NCBI GenBank assembly: GCA_024399015.1
Contig: JAKSIC010000014.1
Span: 1 to 64,000 of the forward strand
Direction of reading: 5' to 3'
Length of the DNA stretch: 64,000 nucleotides
Source: Fibrobacter sp.
GTDB taxonomy: Bacteria > Fibrobacterota > Fibrobacteria > Fibrobacterales > Fibrobacteraceae
The position numbers and the translations under genes are program-made. The notes beneath the pieces were generated by a model. It ran no database searches, had not been told where the DNA came from, and was given only the letters and a program-made list of their open reading frames with translations. Positions 8,185 through 18,573 of this stretch are shown piece after piece. Each line of letters begins with the position of its first letter. Position 1 is the stretch's first letter.

Positions 8185-10136
8185 AATTCAAAGAAATTAA
8201 ATCTTACGTAGTTAAGCACCAGACTGTCATTATTGAACGTCTGGTGTTTATTTGCATTTTCCTTGCCATCGCAATCCCGATGACAATCTTCATGGTTCGA
8301 AGCAACGAGCAGTCCCAGACTCTCGAAGAGAAGAAGCTTGAAGAAACCATCAGCAACGCCTACGCGAACCTGAACGAAATCTTCGGAAACGACATCAACA
8401 GAGAAAACAGCCGTCCGTACAAGGACTACGGTATTCTCAAGTCCATTTCCGTTATCGGTGGTAACAGTCATCTGGTTTCCGAATTCGTCGCCTTCCCCGA
8501 CACTAGCGGTCCTTTCTGCGCCTACAACCCGCAGCTGAACTACTGCCAGAAAGGTCTGGTTGGTCATTTCCAGATCTCTCACAACGGCAAGCTGCTGACT
8601 CCGTTCTATCCGGATTCTGATACGGACGTGGGCCGTAGTTTCTGGGAAATCATTTCTCACGACCAGCCCAGGGAACGTAAGGCGACTCACGACTTGATCC
8701 AGAATTTGCTGGACCAGTTGAACATCAAGAACAAGGCTGCCACCACAAAGATTCCTCTACTTTCCGATACGACGGCTACCATCGATGACTTCACCGAAAA
8801 CTTCGTGAAGGATTCCGCCAAGCATCAGGAAATCAAGATTCCTTCCCGTATCGAACAGACTTCCGAGGAAGAAGCATTTACCTACTGGGCAGAAAACGCC
8901 CGCATCGATAACGAAGTCTATCCCTACGATAACGACGGATACGAAATCGACACCAACAGAACCGACGCCTCCTACATGGAGAACATCCTGCAGCAGCAGA
9001 TGCTCGCCGGCGGTACCAAGATTCCTGTGACCGTGGAAAACATGCAGGTGAAGGCAACGGATGTCTACCTGGTGTTCTTCCGTCAGATCTTTATCGGTAA
9101 GCTCGCCGTGATCCAGGGTTTCGTAGTGGACAAGGTTGTGTACCTGAACTACATGACCCAGGAACTTCACGACATCTACGCCCGCCTCCCCTATGCCATC
9201 GAACTTTGGGAAGGTGGAAGCCCGGTCATCAATCTCGGTTTCAAGAACAGCCGCTACAAGCTTCAGTCCGTGAAGCCCATGCTCGCTCCTTACGAACGCT
9301 TCACTTTCAAGATGTATGCAGACAGCGCCGAAAGTTCCACCGGTCTTACCGTGGTACTAGCTGGCATCGTCGTACTTCTCGTGATTGCATTCTGTATGAT
9401 CACCATCTACCGCTTCATGCAGAGCAAGGTGGCTCTTGCAACCAAGCGTCAGGACTTTGTCTCTGCAATTACTCACGAACTTAAGACTCCGCTGACCGCC
9501 ATCAAGATGTACGCGGAACTACTACAAAGTTTCGGCGGCCTAAACGAAGAGAAAAAACAGAAGTACTACAACCAGATTGCAAGCGAAGCCGATAGACTTT
9601 CACGCTTGATCCAGAACGTACTTAACCTCTCCAAGCTTGATGGCAACCGCTGGAACGTGCAGCTCCGCAAGGAACGTCCGAAGGCTGTGCTGGACGACTT
9701 TATTGCCACCTACAGCAGGAACGTTGAAAAGCAGGGCTTTGAACTTACCGTCTCCTCCGATACCGACGCAAGCAACGTCAGCCTGCTCATCGACCGAGAC
9801 GCTATCATGCAGATTTTGATGAACCTGGTGGACAACTCTCTGAAGTTCTCCAAGAATGCCGACTACAAGATGATCAACATCGAACTGGCCATCAAGGGAA
9901 CCGACATGTACCTGGCCGTGCGCGACTATGGTCCGGGTATTCCTGCCGCAGAAATGAAGAAGGTGTTCCAGGAATTCTACCGCGTGGAAAACGAAATGAC
10001 CCGACAGACAAGCGGAACGGGTATCGGTCTTTCCATGGTGAAAAAGCTTTGCACATTATGTAACATGAAGATCGAAATAGAAAACGCAAACCCCGGTTTG
10101 AGAACAAAAATTCATTTCCCTTCATTGTCAATCTAA
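8172..10136 (+). CDS. Membrane sensor histidine kinase
   Basis: A 654-residue kinase paired with the upstream regulator. A first membrane helix (about residues 20-42) is followed by a large exported sensor region of about 350 residues with no recognised fold. A second helix follows at about 395-417 (LTVVLAGIVVLLVIAFCMITIY). HisKA has the phosphoacceptor His435 in ITHELKTPL. The HATPase domain has the N box (MNLVDNSLKFS), G1 (VRDYGPGIP) and G2 (GTGIGLSMVKKL). No HAMP domain is obvious between helix 2 and the H box. The ligand is unknown. Confidence 0.93.
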   Translation: MRKIKFKEIKSYVVKHQTVIIERLVFICIFLAIAIPMTIFMVRSNEQSQTLEEKKLEETISNAYANLNEIFGNDINRENSRPYKDYGILKSISVIGGNSHLVSEFVAFPDTSGPFCAYNPQLNYCQKGLVGHFQISHNGKLLTPFYPDSDTDVGRSFWEIISHDQPRERKATHDLIQNLLDQLNIKNKAATTKIPLLSDTTATIDDFTENFVKDSAKHQEIKIPSRIEQTSEEEAFTYWAENARIDNEVYPYDNDGYEIDTNRTDASYMENILQQQMLAGGTKIPVTVENMQVKATDVYLVFFRQIFIGKLAVIQGFVVDKVVYLNYMTQELHDIYARLPYAIELWEGGSPVINLGFKNSRYKLQSVKPMLAPYERFTFKMYADSAESSTGLTVVLAGIVVLLVIAFCMITIYRFMQSKVALATKRQDFVSAITHELKTPLTAIKMYAELLQSFGGLNEEKKQKYYNQIASEADRLSRLIQNVLNLSKLDGNRWNVQLRKERPKAVLDDFIATYSRNVEKQGFELTVSSDTDASNVSLLIDRDAIMQILMNLVDNSLKFSKNADYKMINIELAIKGTDMYLAVRDYGPGIPAAEMKKVFQEFYRVENEMTRQTSGTGIGLSMVKKLCTLCNMKIEIENANPGLRTKIHFPSLSI

Positions 10137-10206
10137 CCCGTGATTATTTATTTTTATGGACGCAAGGGCTAGCTAACAACCAAGCAACCATAAAAAGGAT
10201 GCTAGT

Positions 10207-11544
10207 ATGACTCAAGAAGATATTTTGCAGAATCCGGCCGGATACGATCTTTCCATCGAAACCGTAGGCCAGGGCACCCTAAAGTCCCCCATGAAGGGAG
10301 TCCAGTTCGTTTCTGACAGCGAACAGGTCAGCTTGACCACAGACGTCAAGCGTTTGAAGGAATTCTACGAAAAAAATATTCCGGTACCCAGCCTGGAAGC
10401 TGCCGGTCCTCGCGAAACCATTTTCCACGATCCGGCTTGGACTCGTGCAGGCATCGTGACCTGCGGCGGCCTCTGCCCCGGCCTCAACAGCGTGATCAAG
10501 GGTCTCGTACAGACTCTCTGGTTCGACTACGGCGTTCGCAACATCTTTGGTATTCCCTACGGCTACCGCGGTCTCAATCCGCAGTACGGTTATTCTCCCA
10601 AGGTTTTGAACCCGGACGTGGTTGACGCCATCCAGGAAGACGGCGGTACCATTCTCGGTAGCTCCCGCGGTAACCAGGATGCAGCCGTCATGGTGGACAC
10701 CCTGATGCGCCTCAACATCAATGTGCTTTTCTGTATCGGCGGTGATGGCACCCTCCGCGGCGCCCACGATATTGCCGAAGAAGTAAAAAAGCGTAAGCAG
10801 CCGATTTCCGTTATCGGCATTCCCAAGACTATTGATAACGACCTGAACCTGATTGACAGAACCTTCGGTTTCGAAACTGCAGTTCTCAGTGCTACCGACG
10901 TTATCACCTGCGCCCATAACGAAGCTAACGGCGCCTACAATGGCCTTGGCCTCGTGAAGCTCATGGGTCGCGACTCTGGCTTTATTGCTGCATACGCAGC
11001 CCTCGCCACCACCGTGGTGAACATCTGCCTCGTGCCCGAAGTTCCCTTCACTCTGGAAGGTCTCTGCAAGGCTCTCGAAAGCCGTTACGACAACGGTAAG
11101 ACTCATGCCGTGATCGCTGTCGCTGAAGGCGCCGGCCAGGAACTCTTCAAGGACCAGCCCGAACGCAAGGACGCCAGCGGCAACATCCTGAAGAATGACA
11201 TTGGTGAATTCCTTACCCGCAAGATCAAGGAACACTTCAAGAACGTGGGCAAGGAAATCAACATCAAGTACTTCGACCCCAGCTACATGGTCCGCAGTAC
11301 CCCGGCAAAGGGTACCGACGCCATCTTCTGCTTCCAGCTTGCTGAAGCTGCAGTTCACGCAGGCATGGCCGGCAAGACCGACATGGTTGTGGGCAGCATG
11401 AACAACGTATTCTCTCACGTACCTATCGAATACGCCGTCAGCGAACGTAAGAAGATCAACCCCAACGGAACCTTGTGGCACGCTGTGCTGGGCATGACCC
11501 GTCAGCAGGACTACTTCTCCGGTAAGGGCAAGGGTCACAAGTAA
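10207..11544 (+). CDS. 6-phosphofructokinase (TP0108-like, probably ATP-dependent)
   Basis: A 445-residue phosphofructokinase, catalysing the committed step of glycolysis. The substrate loops are GGLCPGLN, GYRGL, GGDGT (179-183) and PKTIDND (206-212, base Asp210). Gly181 is the residue that favours ATP over pyrophosphate, whereas Lys207 is the residue usual in PPi-dependent enzymes. This mixed Gly/Lys pattern is that of the long Treponema TP0108-type enzymes, which use ATP. It is longer than the roughly 320-residue bacterial PfkA because of an N-terminal extension of about 80 residues. It appears to be a single-gene unit. Confidence 0.9.
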   Translation: MTQEDILQNPAGYDLSIETVGQGTLKSPMKGVQFVSDSEQVSLTTDVKRLKEFYEKNIPVPSLEAAGPRETIFHDPAWTRAGIVTCGGLCPGLNSVIKGLVQTLWFDYGVRNIFGIPYGYRGLNPQYGYSPKVLNPDVVDAIQEDGGTILGSSRGNQDAAVMVDTLMRLNINVLFCIGGDGTLRGAHDIAEEVKKRKQPISVIGIPKTIDNDLNLIDRTFGFETAVLSATDVITCAHNEANGAYNGLGLVKLMGRDSGFIAAYAALATTVVNICLVPEVPFTLEGLCKALESRYDNGKTHAVIAVAEGAGQELFKDQPERKDASGNILKNDIGEFLTRKIKEHFKNVGKEINIKYFDPSYMVRSTPAKGTDAIFCFQLAEAAVHAGMAGKTDMVVGSMNNVFSHVPIEYAVSERKKINPNGTLWHAVLGMTRQQDYFSGKGKGHK

Positions 11545-11624
11545 TATACTTGGCAAATGAAAATCGGGGAGCAGGGAACCAATCATTCCCTCTTCCGAAT
11601 TTTGACCAAATATTTGAATAAACT

Positions 11625-11768
11625 ATGTTGAAGAAAGACGAAAAAATACTGATCCGCACCGCCATGATGGAATACCGTAGTCTTTTATTTAAGACTTACC
11701 ATGGCACCGATGAGGAAAAAGCAAAAATCGCCCAAGTCAACCGATTCCTCCAAAGCTGGAAAGTCTAG
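11625..11768 (+). CDS. Small hypothetical protein (47 aa)
   Basis: A short frame (MLKKDEKILIRTAMMEYRS...) ending two bases before the start of the next gene. It is charged, has no signal peptide or membrane segment, and is probably mostly helical. The tight spacing to the signal-peptide protein downstream suggests a real co-transcribed gene. There is no strong Shine-Dalgarno sequence upstream, and no known family is recognised. Confidence 0.45.
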   Translation: MLKKDEKILIRTAMMEYRSLLFKTYHGTDEEKAKIAQVNRFLQSWKV

Positions 11769-11770
11769 CC

Positions 11771-12523
11771 ATGAAAAAACTGCTTGTCATTTTACTGTTG
11801 CTAGCCGCATGGGCCAACGCAAACGAAGATCTTCGTATTGCGGACTCCTGCTATGCTGCTAGAGCTGAAAAGGCAAACGGTGACAAGGCTAACGCAAAGA
11901 ACGCAAAGTTAATGGTCGAGCATTACGTCAAGGCCATGGCAGATGAATCCGTCCAGGAACAAGCAACCACCGGTTACGTAAAAGCTCTCTTCTTCAATTT
12001 CAGATTTGTTCCCTTCGACAAGAAGCGCCGCAAGATTATTGTGGACTCCTTGAAAGTTGAAAGCGAAAAGGCCTACAAGAAATATCCCAAGAACAAGGAA
12101 ATCGCACGAGTCTACACGGCCGCCATTTCCATCTGGGGCAATGACCGCGGCGCCTTGAAGTCCGTGAAGGAAGGCGTTGCAAACATTGTCCGTGATGTCG
12201 CCACCGACGCAGAAGACTGGCAGGTTCTAGGACGAGCCCATTTCGTACTGCCCTACGTGCCTCTGGTTCTTCCCTGGCCTGACAAGAAGCTTTCCGACAA
12301 GTACTTGACCATGGCCTTGCAGCAGGATCCCAAGGATTTGAATAACTACTTCTTCCTGGCAGAACTTCGTTTTGACCAGAAGCGCTATGCAGACGCATTG
12401 AATCTCATTGAACGCGGTCTTTCCCGCGGCATCCGCACCAGCTACTTCCTGGAAGACAAGCGCGGCCGTTGGCACTTGAAAGAGTTGCAGAAGAAGATCA
12501 ACGAAAAACTGGATAAAAAGTAG
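11771..12523 (+). CDS. Periplasmic TPR-like protein
   Basis: A 250-residue exported protein with a signal peptide (MKKLLVILLLLAAWANA). The mature part is helical and charged. The C-terminal third has TPR-like spacing (LTMALQQDPKDLNNYFFLAELRFDQKRYADALNLIERGL). It starts two bases after the 47-residue frame and ends at a terminator shared with the convergent pta gene. Such proteins usually act as periplasmic scaffolds; the specific role is unknown. Confidence 0.65.
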   Translation: MKKLLVILLLLAAWANANEDLRIADSCYAARAEKANGDKANAKNAKLMVEHYVKAMADESVQEQATTGYVKALFFNFRFVPFDKKRRKIIVDSLKVESEKAYKKYPKNKEIARVYTAAISIWGNDRGALKSVKEGVANIVRDVATDAEDWQVLGRAHFVLPYVPLVLPWPDKKLSDKYLTMALQQDPKDLNNYFFLAELRFDQKRYADALNLIERGLSRGIRTSYFLEDKRGRWHLKELQKKINEKLDKK

Positions 12524-12546
12524 CGAGTTTTGAGTTTTGAAAAAAA

Positions 12547-12580
12547 ATCCCCGCAGTTAAACTGCGAGGATTTTTCTTTT
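12547..12580. terminator. Terminator after the TPR-like gene
   Basis: A stem formed by CGCAGT and ACTGCG with flanking A and T tracts. It can serve the rightward gene and, on the other strand, the convergent pta transcript. Confidence 0.75.
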
Positions 12581-12629
12581 GAGAAACCAGCATCTAGGGC
12601 CGAACGGTCTTCTATGAGCCGCCGGTCTC

Positions 12630-14021
12630 CTATGCCTGGGCCTGAACAGCGGTCAGAGCGATGGTATAGACGATGTCTTCCACCAAGGCGCCACGGGAGA
12701 GGTCGTTCACCGGCTTAGCAAGACCCTGGAGCATGGGGCCGATAGCGATGGTGCCCTGAGCGGAACGCTGTACCGCCTTGTAACCAATGTTACCAGCGGA
12801 AAGATCCGGGAACACGAATACGGTTGCCTTGCCAGCCACGGCGCTGTTGGGAGCCTTCAGGCTGCCGACACTCGGAGTAGTTGCTGCATCGTACTGCAGC
12901 GGGCCATCGAGAGCCATATCCGGACGAGCAGCCTTAGCAATTGCGGTAGCTTCCTTCACCAGGTCAGCATCCGGACCCTTACCGGAATTGATGGTGCTGT
13001 AGGAAAGCATTGCCACGCGGCTGGGGAGGCCGAAGGCCTTCGCAGTGTCGTCGCACTGGAGAGCGATACCGGCAAGTTCTTCTGCGGTGGGGTTCAAATT
13101 GATTGCGCAGTCGCCGTACACATAAGTCTGGCCCGGCAGGCACATGAAGAACACGGAGCTAACGGACTTGACGCCCGGAGCTGTCTTGATGATCTGGAGG
13201 GCCGGGCGGAGAGTATCAGCGGTAGAGTGAATAGCACCGGAAACGAGGCCGTCTACTTCACCCATCTTAAGCATCATGGTACCCAGCATCACGTTGTCAG
13301 CGAGAGCAGCGCGAGCAGCTTCTTCAGTCATGCCCTTGGCCTTACGGAGTTCAACGAGGGTCGGAACGTACTTTTCAGCAAGTTCTGCGCTGGGTTCGAT
13401 AATTTCGATGTTAGCCGGAAGCTTAACGCCCTTTTCCTTGGCCACAGCTTCGATTTCAGACTTCTTGCCGATGAGCACGGGAACTGCAATGCCGCGTTCT
13501 ACGGCGAGAGCTGCAGCCTGGACGGTACGAGGTTCGGAACCTTCCGGAAGAACGATTCGCTTAACGGACTTGGAAGCCTTCTGGAGAAGACCTGCGCGGA
13601 ACATGGCCTGGGAGGTCTTGCGTTCGGCAGCGGGTTCAGCAAGGTTGCGGGCAATGCACTTGGGGCAATGCATAATGCGGTTGGGGCAGTACAAATCTGC
13701 GTCATCGTCACCGCAGAAGATCTTTGCGTCGAGAGCGGTTGCCAACTTATCGTTGAACTTGTATGCAGCGGCAGCACTCATGCCCTGGGCACCTTCAACC
13801 ACAACGACATCCACAGCGTCAAAATTCTGGGCGATAAAGTCGGCAGCGATTTTTTCCATGAGAACGGCACTTTCACCGGACTTCAACATAGCAACGGCAG
13901 CTTCGCCATTAACGGACGGCCTGTAGGTAGCGGCCTTGAGACCTGCAGCGGCAACAGCGTCGCATGCTTCCTTGACCTTGGCAGCCATATCGGCAGCGGC
14001 AACGAGATATACGCGATTCAT
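12630..14021 (-). CDS. pta: Phosphate acetyltransferase (short form)
   Basis: A 463-residue enzyme interconverting acetyl-CoA and acetyl phosphate, expected in acetate fermentation. The C-terminal PTA domain runs from about residue 142 to the end, with family motifs [47 protein letters not shown] and [13 protein letters not shown]. The first 140 residues resemble a shortened version of the N-terminal regulatory region of long Pta. They lack a Walker A and instead carry a Cys cluster (C112, C119, C122: [13 protein letters not shown]) that could bind metal. No acetate kinase gene lies nearby. Confidence 0.92.
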   Translation of the reverse strand: MNRVYLVAAADMAAKVKEACDAVAAAGLKAATYRPSVNGEAAVAMLKSGESAVLMEKIAADFIAQNFDAVDVVVVEGAQGMSAAAAYKFNDKLATALDAKIFCGDDDADLYCPNRIMHCPKCIARNLAEPAAERKTSQAMFRAGLLQKASKSVKRIVLPEGSEPRTVQAAALAVERGIAVPVLIGKKSEIEAVAKEKGVKLPANIEIIEPSAELAEKYVPTLVELRKAKGMTEEAARAALADNVMLGTMMLKMGEVDGLVSGAIHSTADTLRPALQIIKTAPGVKSVSSVFFMCLPGQTYVYGDCAINLNPTAEELAGIALQCDDTAKAFGLPSRVAMLSYSTINSGKGPDADLVKEATAIAKAARPDMALDGPLQYDAATTPSVGSLKAPNSAVAGKATVFVFPDLSAGNIGYKAVQRSAQGTIAIGPMLQGLAKPVNDLSRGALVEDIVYTIALTAVQAQA

Positions 14022-14385
14022 AAAAACTCCAATTTTAGTTCGTTTTTCTTGTTTTACCCCCTAAAATTAAGATTTTAATACCCATTCTGGCACCCATATT
14101 TTTCAAAAATCCCATAATTCCCCAACGAACTTATAGAGCCGTCACGAACAACGGCTCCTTTTGCTACAAGTGTCTGCATTTCGAAAAATTTCTTGTCTAC
14201 AGTTGACTGACGTAACTCTTTGTCATACAACAAGATGAAAAAACGCCAAAAAAAATACTTTTTTATATAAAAGTTTACAAACCTTTAACTTTAGCCCCCT
14301 TTGGCCTTTTGTAAAAAAAACTTATTTTTAGGCCCGGAATATTTTGGTTTTGTTTTGGTTTAGGGAAACCTATAGGAGAGATTGG
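14022..14385. other. Divergent intergenic region between pta and a fibro-slime gene
   Basis: A 364-bp AT-rich region with no gene. It should hold the divergent promoters of pta (left) and the first fibro-slime gene (right). A possible rightward promoter is TTGACT, 17 bases, TACAAC near 14200-14230. Another AT-rich -10-like TATATA lies near 14265. The fibro-slime gene has a good AGGAGAG ribosome-binding site at 14374-14380. Confidence 0.5.
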
Positions 14386-17300
14386 ATGAGGTTTGGAAGC
14401 CTAATCCGGGGCTTGGCTTGTGGCCTAGCTCTGTTTGTCATTTCTGCGAACGCGCAAACCGTGGCAAAGGCCCATGTTGTATACGATGGGAAGGGCCTTT
14501 ACTACGCTGATAACGAAGAGAACTTTAAGTTTAAGCCTCTTGAACAGAAAAGAGACGGTTCTTATCTTATTGAATTCAACGAAGAACGTTTGAAACCGGG
14601 CGCTATTGACGCACGTCGTCTGCGTTTCGGCTTGGATTGTACCGAAAACAAGAGCACCTGCGGCACCTACCTGTACAAGGACGATTCCGACCTTCCCACC
14701 TTGAAGGAACTTTTCCCGGATTACGTTTACCAGGGAGAAGACCAGCCCGTTTACGATATTTGGATCAAGGTCACTGCCGACGGCGTTGAAATTTTGCCTG
14801 GCATTCCCGAAGAATTCGTGGTTCCTGATTCTGTAACCAAGACAATTATGCTTTACCCCTCCTGGACAAACACATCCGCAATCATGTCCATGGATGGCGA
14901 AGAATACAAGATGATCGCCGCAGACACCAATTACTGCGGCTGGTTTGGAAAGACAGTTACGCTTGTTCCCAAGGATGCTTATGTCTCCTTTAAGCAGACC
15001 ATCGGCGACATGTACATCGGCAACGACGGTATTTCCCGCAAGCCCATTGAAATCCAGGACGAAATCCCGTTAGACTCCATCCTCTCCATTGGATCTGACA
15101 CCATCTGGGTTTTGGCAAAGTTTGGTTTCCCGGAACTCCTCAGCGAATACCCGGAAGGCGAAAAGGGCGAATGCGCCAAGAAGAAGCTTCCCGTGATGAT
15201 GTTCGACTGGCTCCATGGTGCTGGCTCCGATGAAGAAAACGCTAAGGCACAAGCAGGTACGACAAGCCAGGACTTCGGTACCGGCGGATGTAAGGGTGGC
15301 AACAGCGCCTACGACGCCCGCAAGGGAATGGTTGAAGAAAAGCTCGGTCCCAACGGAGTCCCCGTACGTGCAAAGAACTTCCCAAAAGAATGTGAAATTA
15401 CCGACCATCTTGACAACTGGTTCCTCCCCGAAGTTGTAGCAAAGGATGCTGCGGGCAACGAATACACCAACGTCACTTGCCGCGATCTTGAACTTGTCCT
15501 AGATACCGCAGGATTCTGGCTCGGACAAAAAGACTTGGAAAGTCCCGAACATGGTATGTTCCTGTTGGATGATTTCAAGTATCTTGACAAAGCTAATACC
15601 ATTCCGAACCCGTACTACGACCAGCTCAGTGGTACCGCCTACGACAAGAACGGCGATGAAATCAAGTTGGAAAATCACAACTATGGTTTCACCATGAAGG
15701 TCCAGGCACAGTTCGAATATGTTCCTGGTCAGAAATTCGAATTCTTCGGTGACGACGATGTTTGGGTGTTCATCAACAATAAGCTCGTTGTGGACATCGG
15801 TGGTCAGCACCATCGTGTAAACGGCAAGGTAAATCTGGATACCATCGGCCACAACACAGGCGACACCCTGGTACCGGGCAAGACCTATCCGTTCCACATT
15901 TTCTACGCAGAACGTCACAAGGTTGAATCCAACTTCCGTATGCGCACGTCCATCGACCTGCGCTCCGACGCAAGCATTCTCCTCCAGGATCTTTCCGACG
16001 ACCCGGAACTCATCAAGAAGGAAGTCTGGCAGAAGGTCAACGAACGTAAGCTGGCTTGCGACTTCTCCAGCAGTCCGGAAACACAGAAGACTGAACGCGG
16101 TCCTTCCAACTTCATTCTTTTCGGCAAGAGCCTGCCCAAGAGCGGCGTGCAGCTGAAGACCCTCGACTCCCTCTATTACAAGGGCATCAAGGTACAGAAC
16201 GACTTTACCGTCCTCTCCATCGACCTCGCAGCAATCGCCCGCGCACAGAGCCTGCCACCGGGAACCTACTATGTTCGCGTGTCCCTGAAGGAAAATCCGG
16301 AAGAATACAAGGACGTTTACTTCACCATCGATCCGTACGCATTGCCGAACCTGGCATTCGCAAGCGTGAAGGATTCCTCTTATAAGGTTATTGACTTCGA
16401 TACCCAGGATACTGTTTACTACACCCAGTTCTGGCAGCCCTTCGGCGATGAAATCAGCCGTAACGTCAGCAGCGATACCCTCCCCATCAACATGGACCTG
16501 TCCGAAAAGATGTGGGCCGGCCGCTCCTATCCGGTGAACATCATGTATGCCGAAGAATGGGCTACCATGTACAGCGGCATCGCCGTAACGATTACCGCTT
16601 CTACCCCGGCCCTCGTGCCTTGCGACTCCATGGGCAATCCCATTGACGAAGTCGTCCTTATGGACGGCCACGCAAGATTCTTCATCAAGGCTGTCGACGA
16701 AGTTGTAAACGGCACCCTGACCATCAGCAGCGTAGGCGCCACAAACAAGTCTGTAGACTGGACAAAAATCAACATTGCCGTACCGCCGGTTCCCCAGGTT
16801 GAAGTAGCTTACATCTACGACCGCTCCGGTGACGGACGCGCCGACAGTATCTGGATTCACTTCAACAAGCCTCTTGGCGGCAACAGCATTCTTGACTCCC
16901 TGAAGTTCATCTTCGGCGCCTCCTACAAGACTCCTTACGTAGCCAAGTACAACGAAGGCGATAGCGTGGCCGTGGTCTACACAGAAGATGGAACAAACTT
17001 CGGCACAGCAATCTACACCGGCGGCGCAACCAAGCCCTACTCCGGCAAGCTGGATATTTGGTACACCTATACCGATCCTGATAGCAAGAAGAAGATGATC
17101 TTCCCTGTGGAAGGCGCCCTCACCGACAGAGTGGGCCCCGTCATTGTTGCTGCAGAAGTTGTCTATATGACCGACGGTAACACCGTTCTCAACCTGTCCT
17201 TCAGCGAAGGCCTCTACGGCGAAAACGCAAATACCGAACTCTTCCGATTCCACTGCTGGAATGCAGACATCCTGGACTCCAACGTAAAGCAGGCAAGCGA

Positions 17301-18288
17301 CATCGGTACCACTCCGGCAAACCAGTGGAAGCTGGTATTCCCCAAGGGTGTTGATACCGACCTTATCCCTGCCGTAGGCGACTCCGTGCGACTCACCCCG
17401 CCGTCTCAGCTGGGCGAAGCCCTGGATCTCCTGGGAATTGGCCCCCACGAAGACAATCCCTTTGTCCGTATCACTGGCGAACAGAAGATTACTGTTTCCA
17501 GCCCGTCTCTCGTTGAACTGGATCCGGCCTCCCCCGCCTTCGATAGCGCCCGTGTCATTGTCAGCAGTCCCAACGCAACCGTACCCAAGTTCATTGAGGG
17601 CGACAAGCCTCTCACCGTCGAGCAAGTCGCAAACAAGTACGGCGTCCAGGGTCACTACCTCAGTGATCTTGACATGGGAACTCTCGTTGAAAATGAAATT
17701 GCAGAAATCGTGAAGGCAGTGCAGTCCACGCCGAGCTACATCGACAAGAAGGCCGCTTCCGACGCAGGCGTATCCCAGACCTACTCCATCGAGCAGATCA
17801 TTAACATGGTGCAGAAGGGCGAAATGAATATCGACCAGGCCAAGAAGCGATTCGATCTGGACGCAACCATCGTCAACGCTTATAAGAACGGCTTGCTCAC
17901 AGCACAGAACGTACATAACTACGCCAACGGCAGTGAAGCCCAGATTGAAGCCATTGTCGACTCCGTTGCAAGCCACACGGAAATGCACTACAAGGCAATC
18001 TACTACAGCAGCCTGGGCCAGTACGTCAACGACGACTCCGGCACCATCCGTTGCAGCGACAAGGTCTTCACCGATACCGAAAACATGACCTGCCGCGGCA
18101 GCAAGGGTCGTTTCTATCTGGCATGGAACATGCGTTCCGCAAACGGTCGCCTGGCTTCTACCGGCGTCTACATCGCCCGACTGGAATTGATTGTCAAGGT
18201 CAACGGCAAGATCCTTACCGACAGAACTCGCGACTTCCTCTGGGGCGTGCGTCGCGGCAAGGCAAATGCAATGGATTTCGGCCTGTAA
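14386..18288 (+). CDS. Fibro-slime domain secreted protein 1
   Basis: A 1,300-residue exported protein from the ATG at 14386 (ribosome-binding site AGGAGAG). The signal peptide ends SANA. Near residues 435-530 lies the fibro-slime domain, a PA14-like module with the signature GDDDVWVFINNKLVVDIGGQHH and ending NFRMRTSIDL. It is preceded by a Cys-rich stretch (FDWLHGAG...GTGGCKGGN). Beta-sandwich repeats follow. The C-terminal 110 residues (YLAWNMRSANGRLASTGVYIARLEL) resemble a FlgD-like or type IX sorting module. Fibro-slime proteins of Fibrobacter are proposed to act in adhesion to plant fibre. The adjacent gene is a paralogue. Confidence 0.9.
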   Translation: MRFGSLIRGLACGLALFVISANAQTVAKAHVVYDGKGLYYADNEENFKFKPLEQKRDGSYLIEFNEERLKPGAIDARRLRFGLDCTENKSTCGTYLYKDDSDLPTLKELFPDYVYQGEDQPVYDIWIKVTADGVEILPGIPEEFVVPDSVTKTIMLYPSWTNTSAIMSMDGEEYKMIAADTNYCGWFGKTVTLVPKDAYVSFKQTIGDMYIGNDGISRKPIEIQDEIPLDSILSIGSDTIWVLAKFGFPELLSEYPEGEKGECAKKKLPVMMFDWLHGAGSDEENAKAQAGTTSQDFGTGGCKGGNSAYDARKGMVEEKLGPNGVPVRAKNFPKECEITDHLDNWFLPEVVAKDAAGNEYTNVTCRDLELVLDTAGFWLGQKDLESPEHGMFLLDDFKYLDKANTIPNPYYDQLSGTAYDKNGDEIKLENHNYGFTMKVQAQFEYVPGQKFEFFGDDDVWVFINNKLVVDIGGQHHRVNGKVNLDTIGHNTGDTLVPGKTYPFHIFYAERHKVESNFRMRTSIDLRSDASILLQDLSDDPELIKKEVWQKVNERKLACDFSSSPETQKTERGPSNFILFGKSLPKSGVQLKTLDSLYYKGIKVQNDFTVLSIDLAAIARAQSLPPGTYYVRVSLKENPEEYKDVYFTIDPYALPNLAFASVKDSSYKVIDFDTQDTVYYTQFWQPFGDEISRNVSSDTLPINMDLSEKMWAGRSYPVNIMYAEEWATMYSGIAVTITASTPALVPCDSMGNPIDEVVLMDGHARFFIKAVDEVVNGTLTISSVGATNKSVDWTKINIAVPPVPQVEVAYIYDRSGDGRADSIWIHFNKPLGGNSILDSLKFIFGASYKTPYVAKYNEGDSVAVVYTEDGTNFGTAIYTGGATKPYSGKLDIWYTYTDPDSKKKMIFPVEGALTDRVGPVIVAAEVVYMTDGNTVLNLSFSEGLYGENANTELFRFHCWNADILDSNVKQASDIGTTPANQWKLVFPKGVDTDLIPAVGDSVRLTPPSQLGEALDLLGIGPHEDNPFVRITGEQKITVSSPSLVELDPASPAFDSARVIVSSPNATVPKFIEGDKPLTVEQVANKYGVQGHYLSDLDMGTLVENEIAEIVKAVQSTPSYIDKKAASDAGVSQTYSIEQIINMVQKGEMNIDQAKKRFDLDATIVNAYKNGLLTAQNVHNYANGSEAQIEAIVDSVASHTEMHYKAIYYSSLGQYVNDDSGTIRCSDKVFTDTENMTCRGSKGRFYLAWNMRSANGRLASTGVYIARLELIVKVNGKILTDRTRDFLWGVRRGKANAMDFGL

Positions 18289-18321
18289 TCAGTCCGCAAA
18301 TAAACCAAATGGTTATTTTAG

Positions 18322-18350
18322 AAAAAGCACCCTCCGGGGTGCTTTTTTCG
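18322..18350 (+). terminator. Intrinsic terminator after fibro-slime 1
   Basis: AAAAGCACC, a CTCC loop and GGGGTGCTTTTTT form a strong stem followed by a T run, so the two fibro-slime genes are probably separate transcripts. Confidence 0.8.
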
Positions 18351-18462
18351 TACAACATTAAAAAAAACGGAACTGATTTTCCCACAAAACACTTCTAACA
18401 CATTTTCTTTCAAAAAACGGCCGTTTTCCGCCTGTTTTTTACATTTCAAAAGATGTGTAATG

Positions 18463-18491
18463 TTGTGATTTTCAACATAATAAGGTATTTT
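18463..18491 (+). promoter_or_regulatory. Possible promoter of fibro-slime 2
   Basis: TTGTGA at 18463-18468, a 17-base spacer and TATTTT at 18486-18491, about 85 bases upstream of the start. The match to consensus is modest. Confidence 0.3.
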
Positions 18492-18573
18492 AGGAGTTGA
18501 TACTATTAACATGTTTCTAGGGGCCGACGCTATAGATGTGGAGATCTAGTTACCCCTGGTAGGAGAAAGATGG

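Noticed and set aside
15499-17988. An 829-codon antisense frame across fibro-slime 1
   Set aside because: Same reason: complement of a long, biased gene, with no independent evidence.
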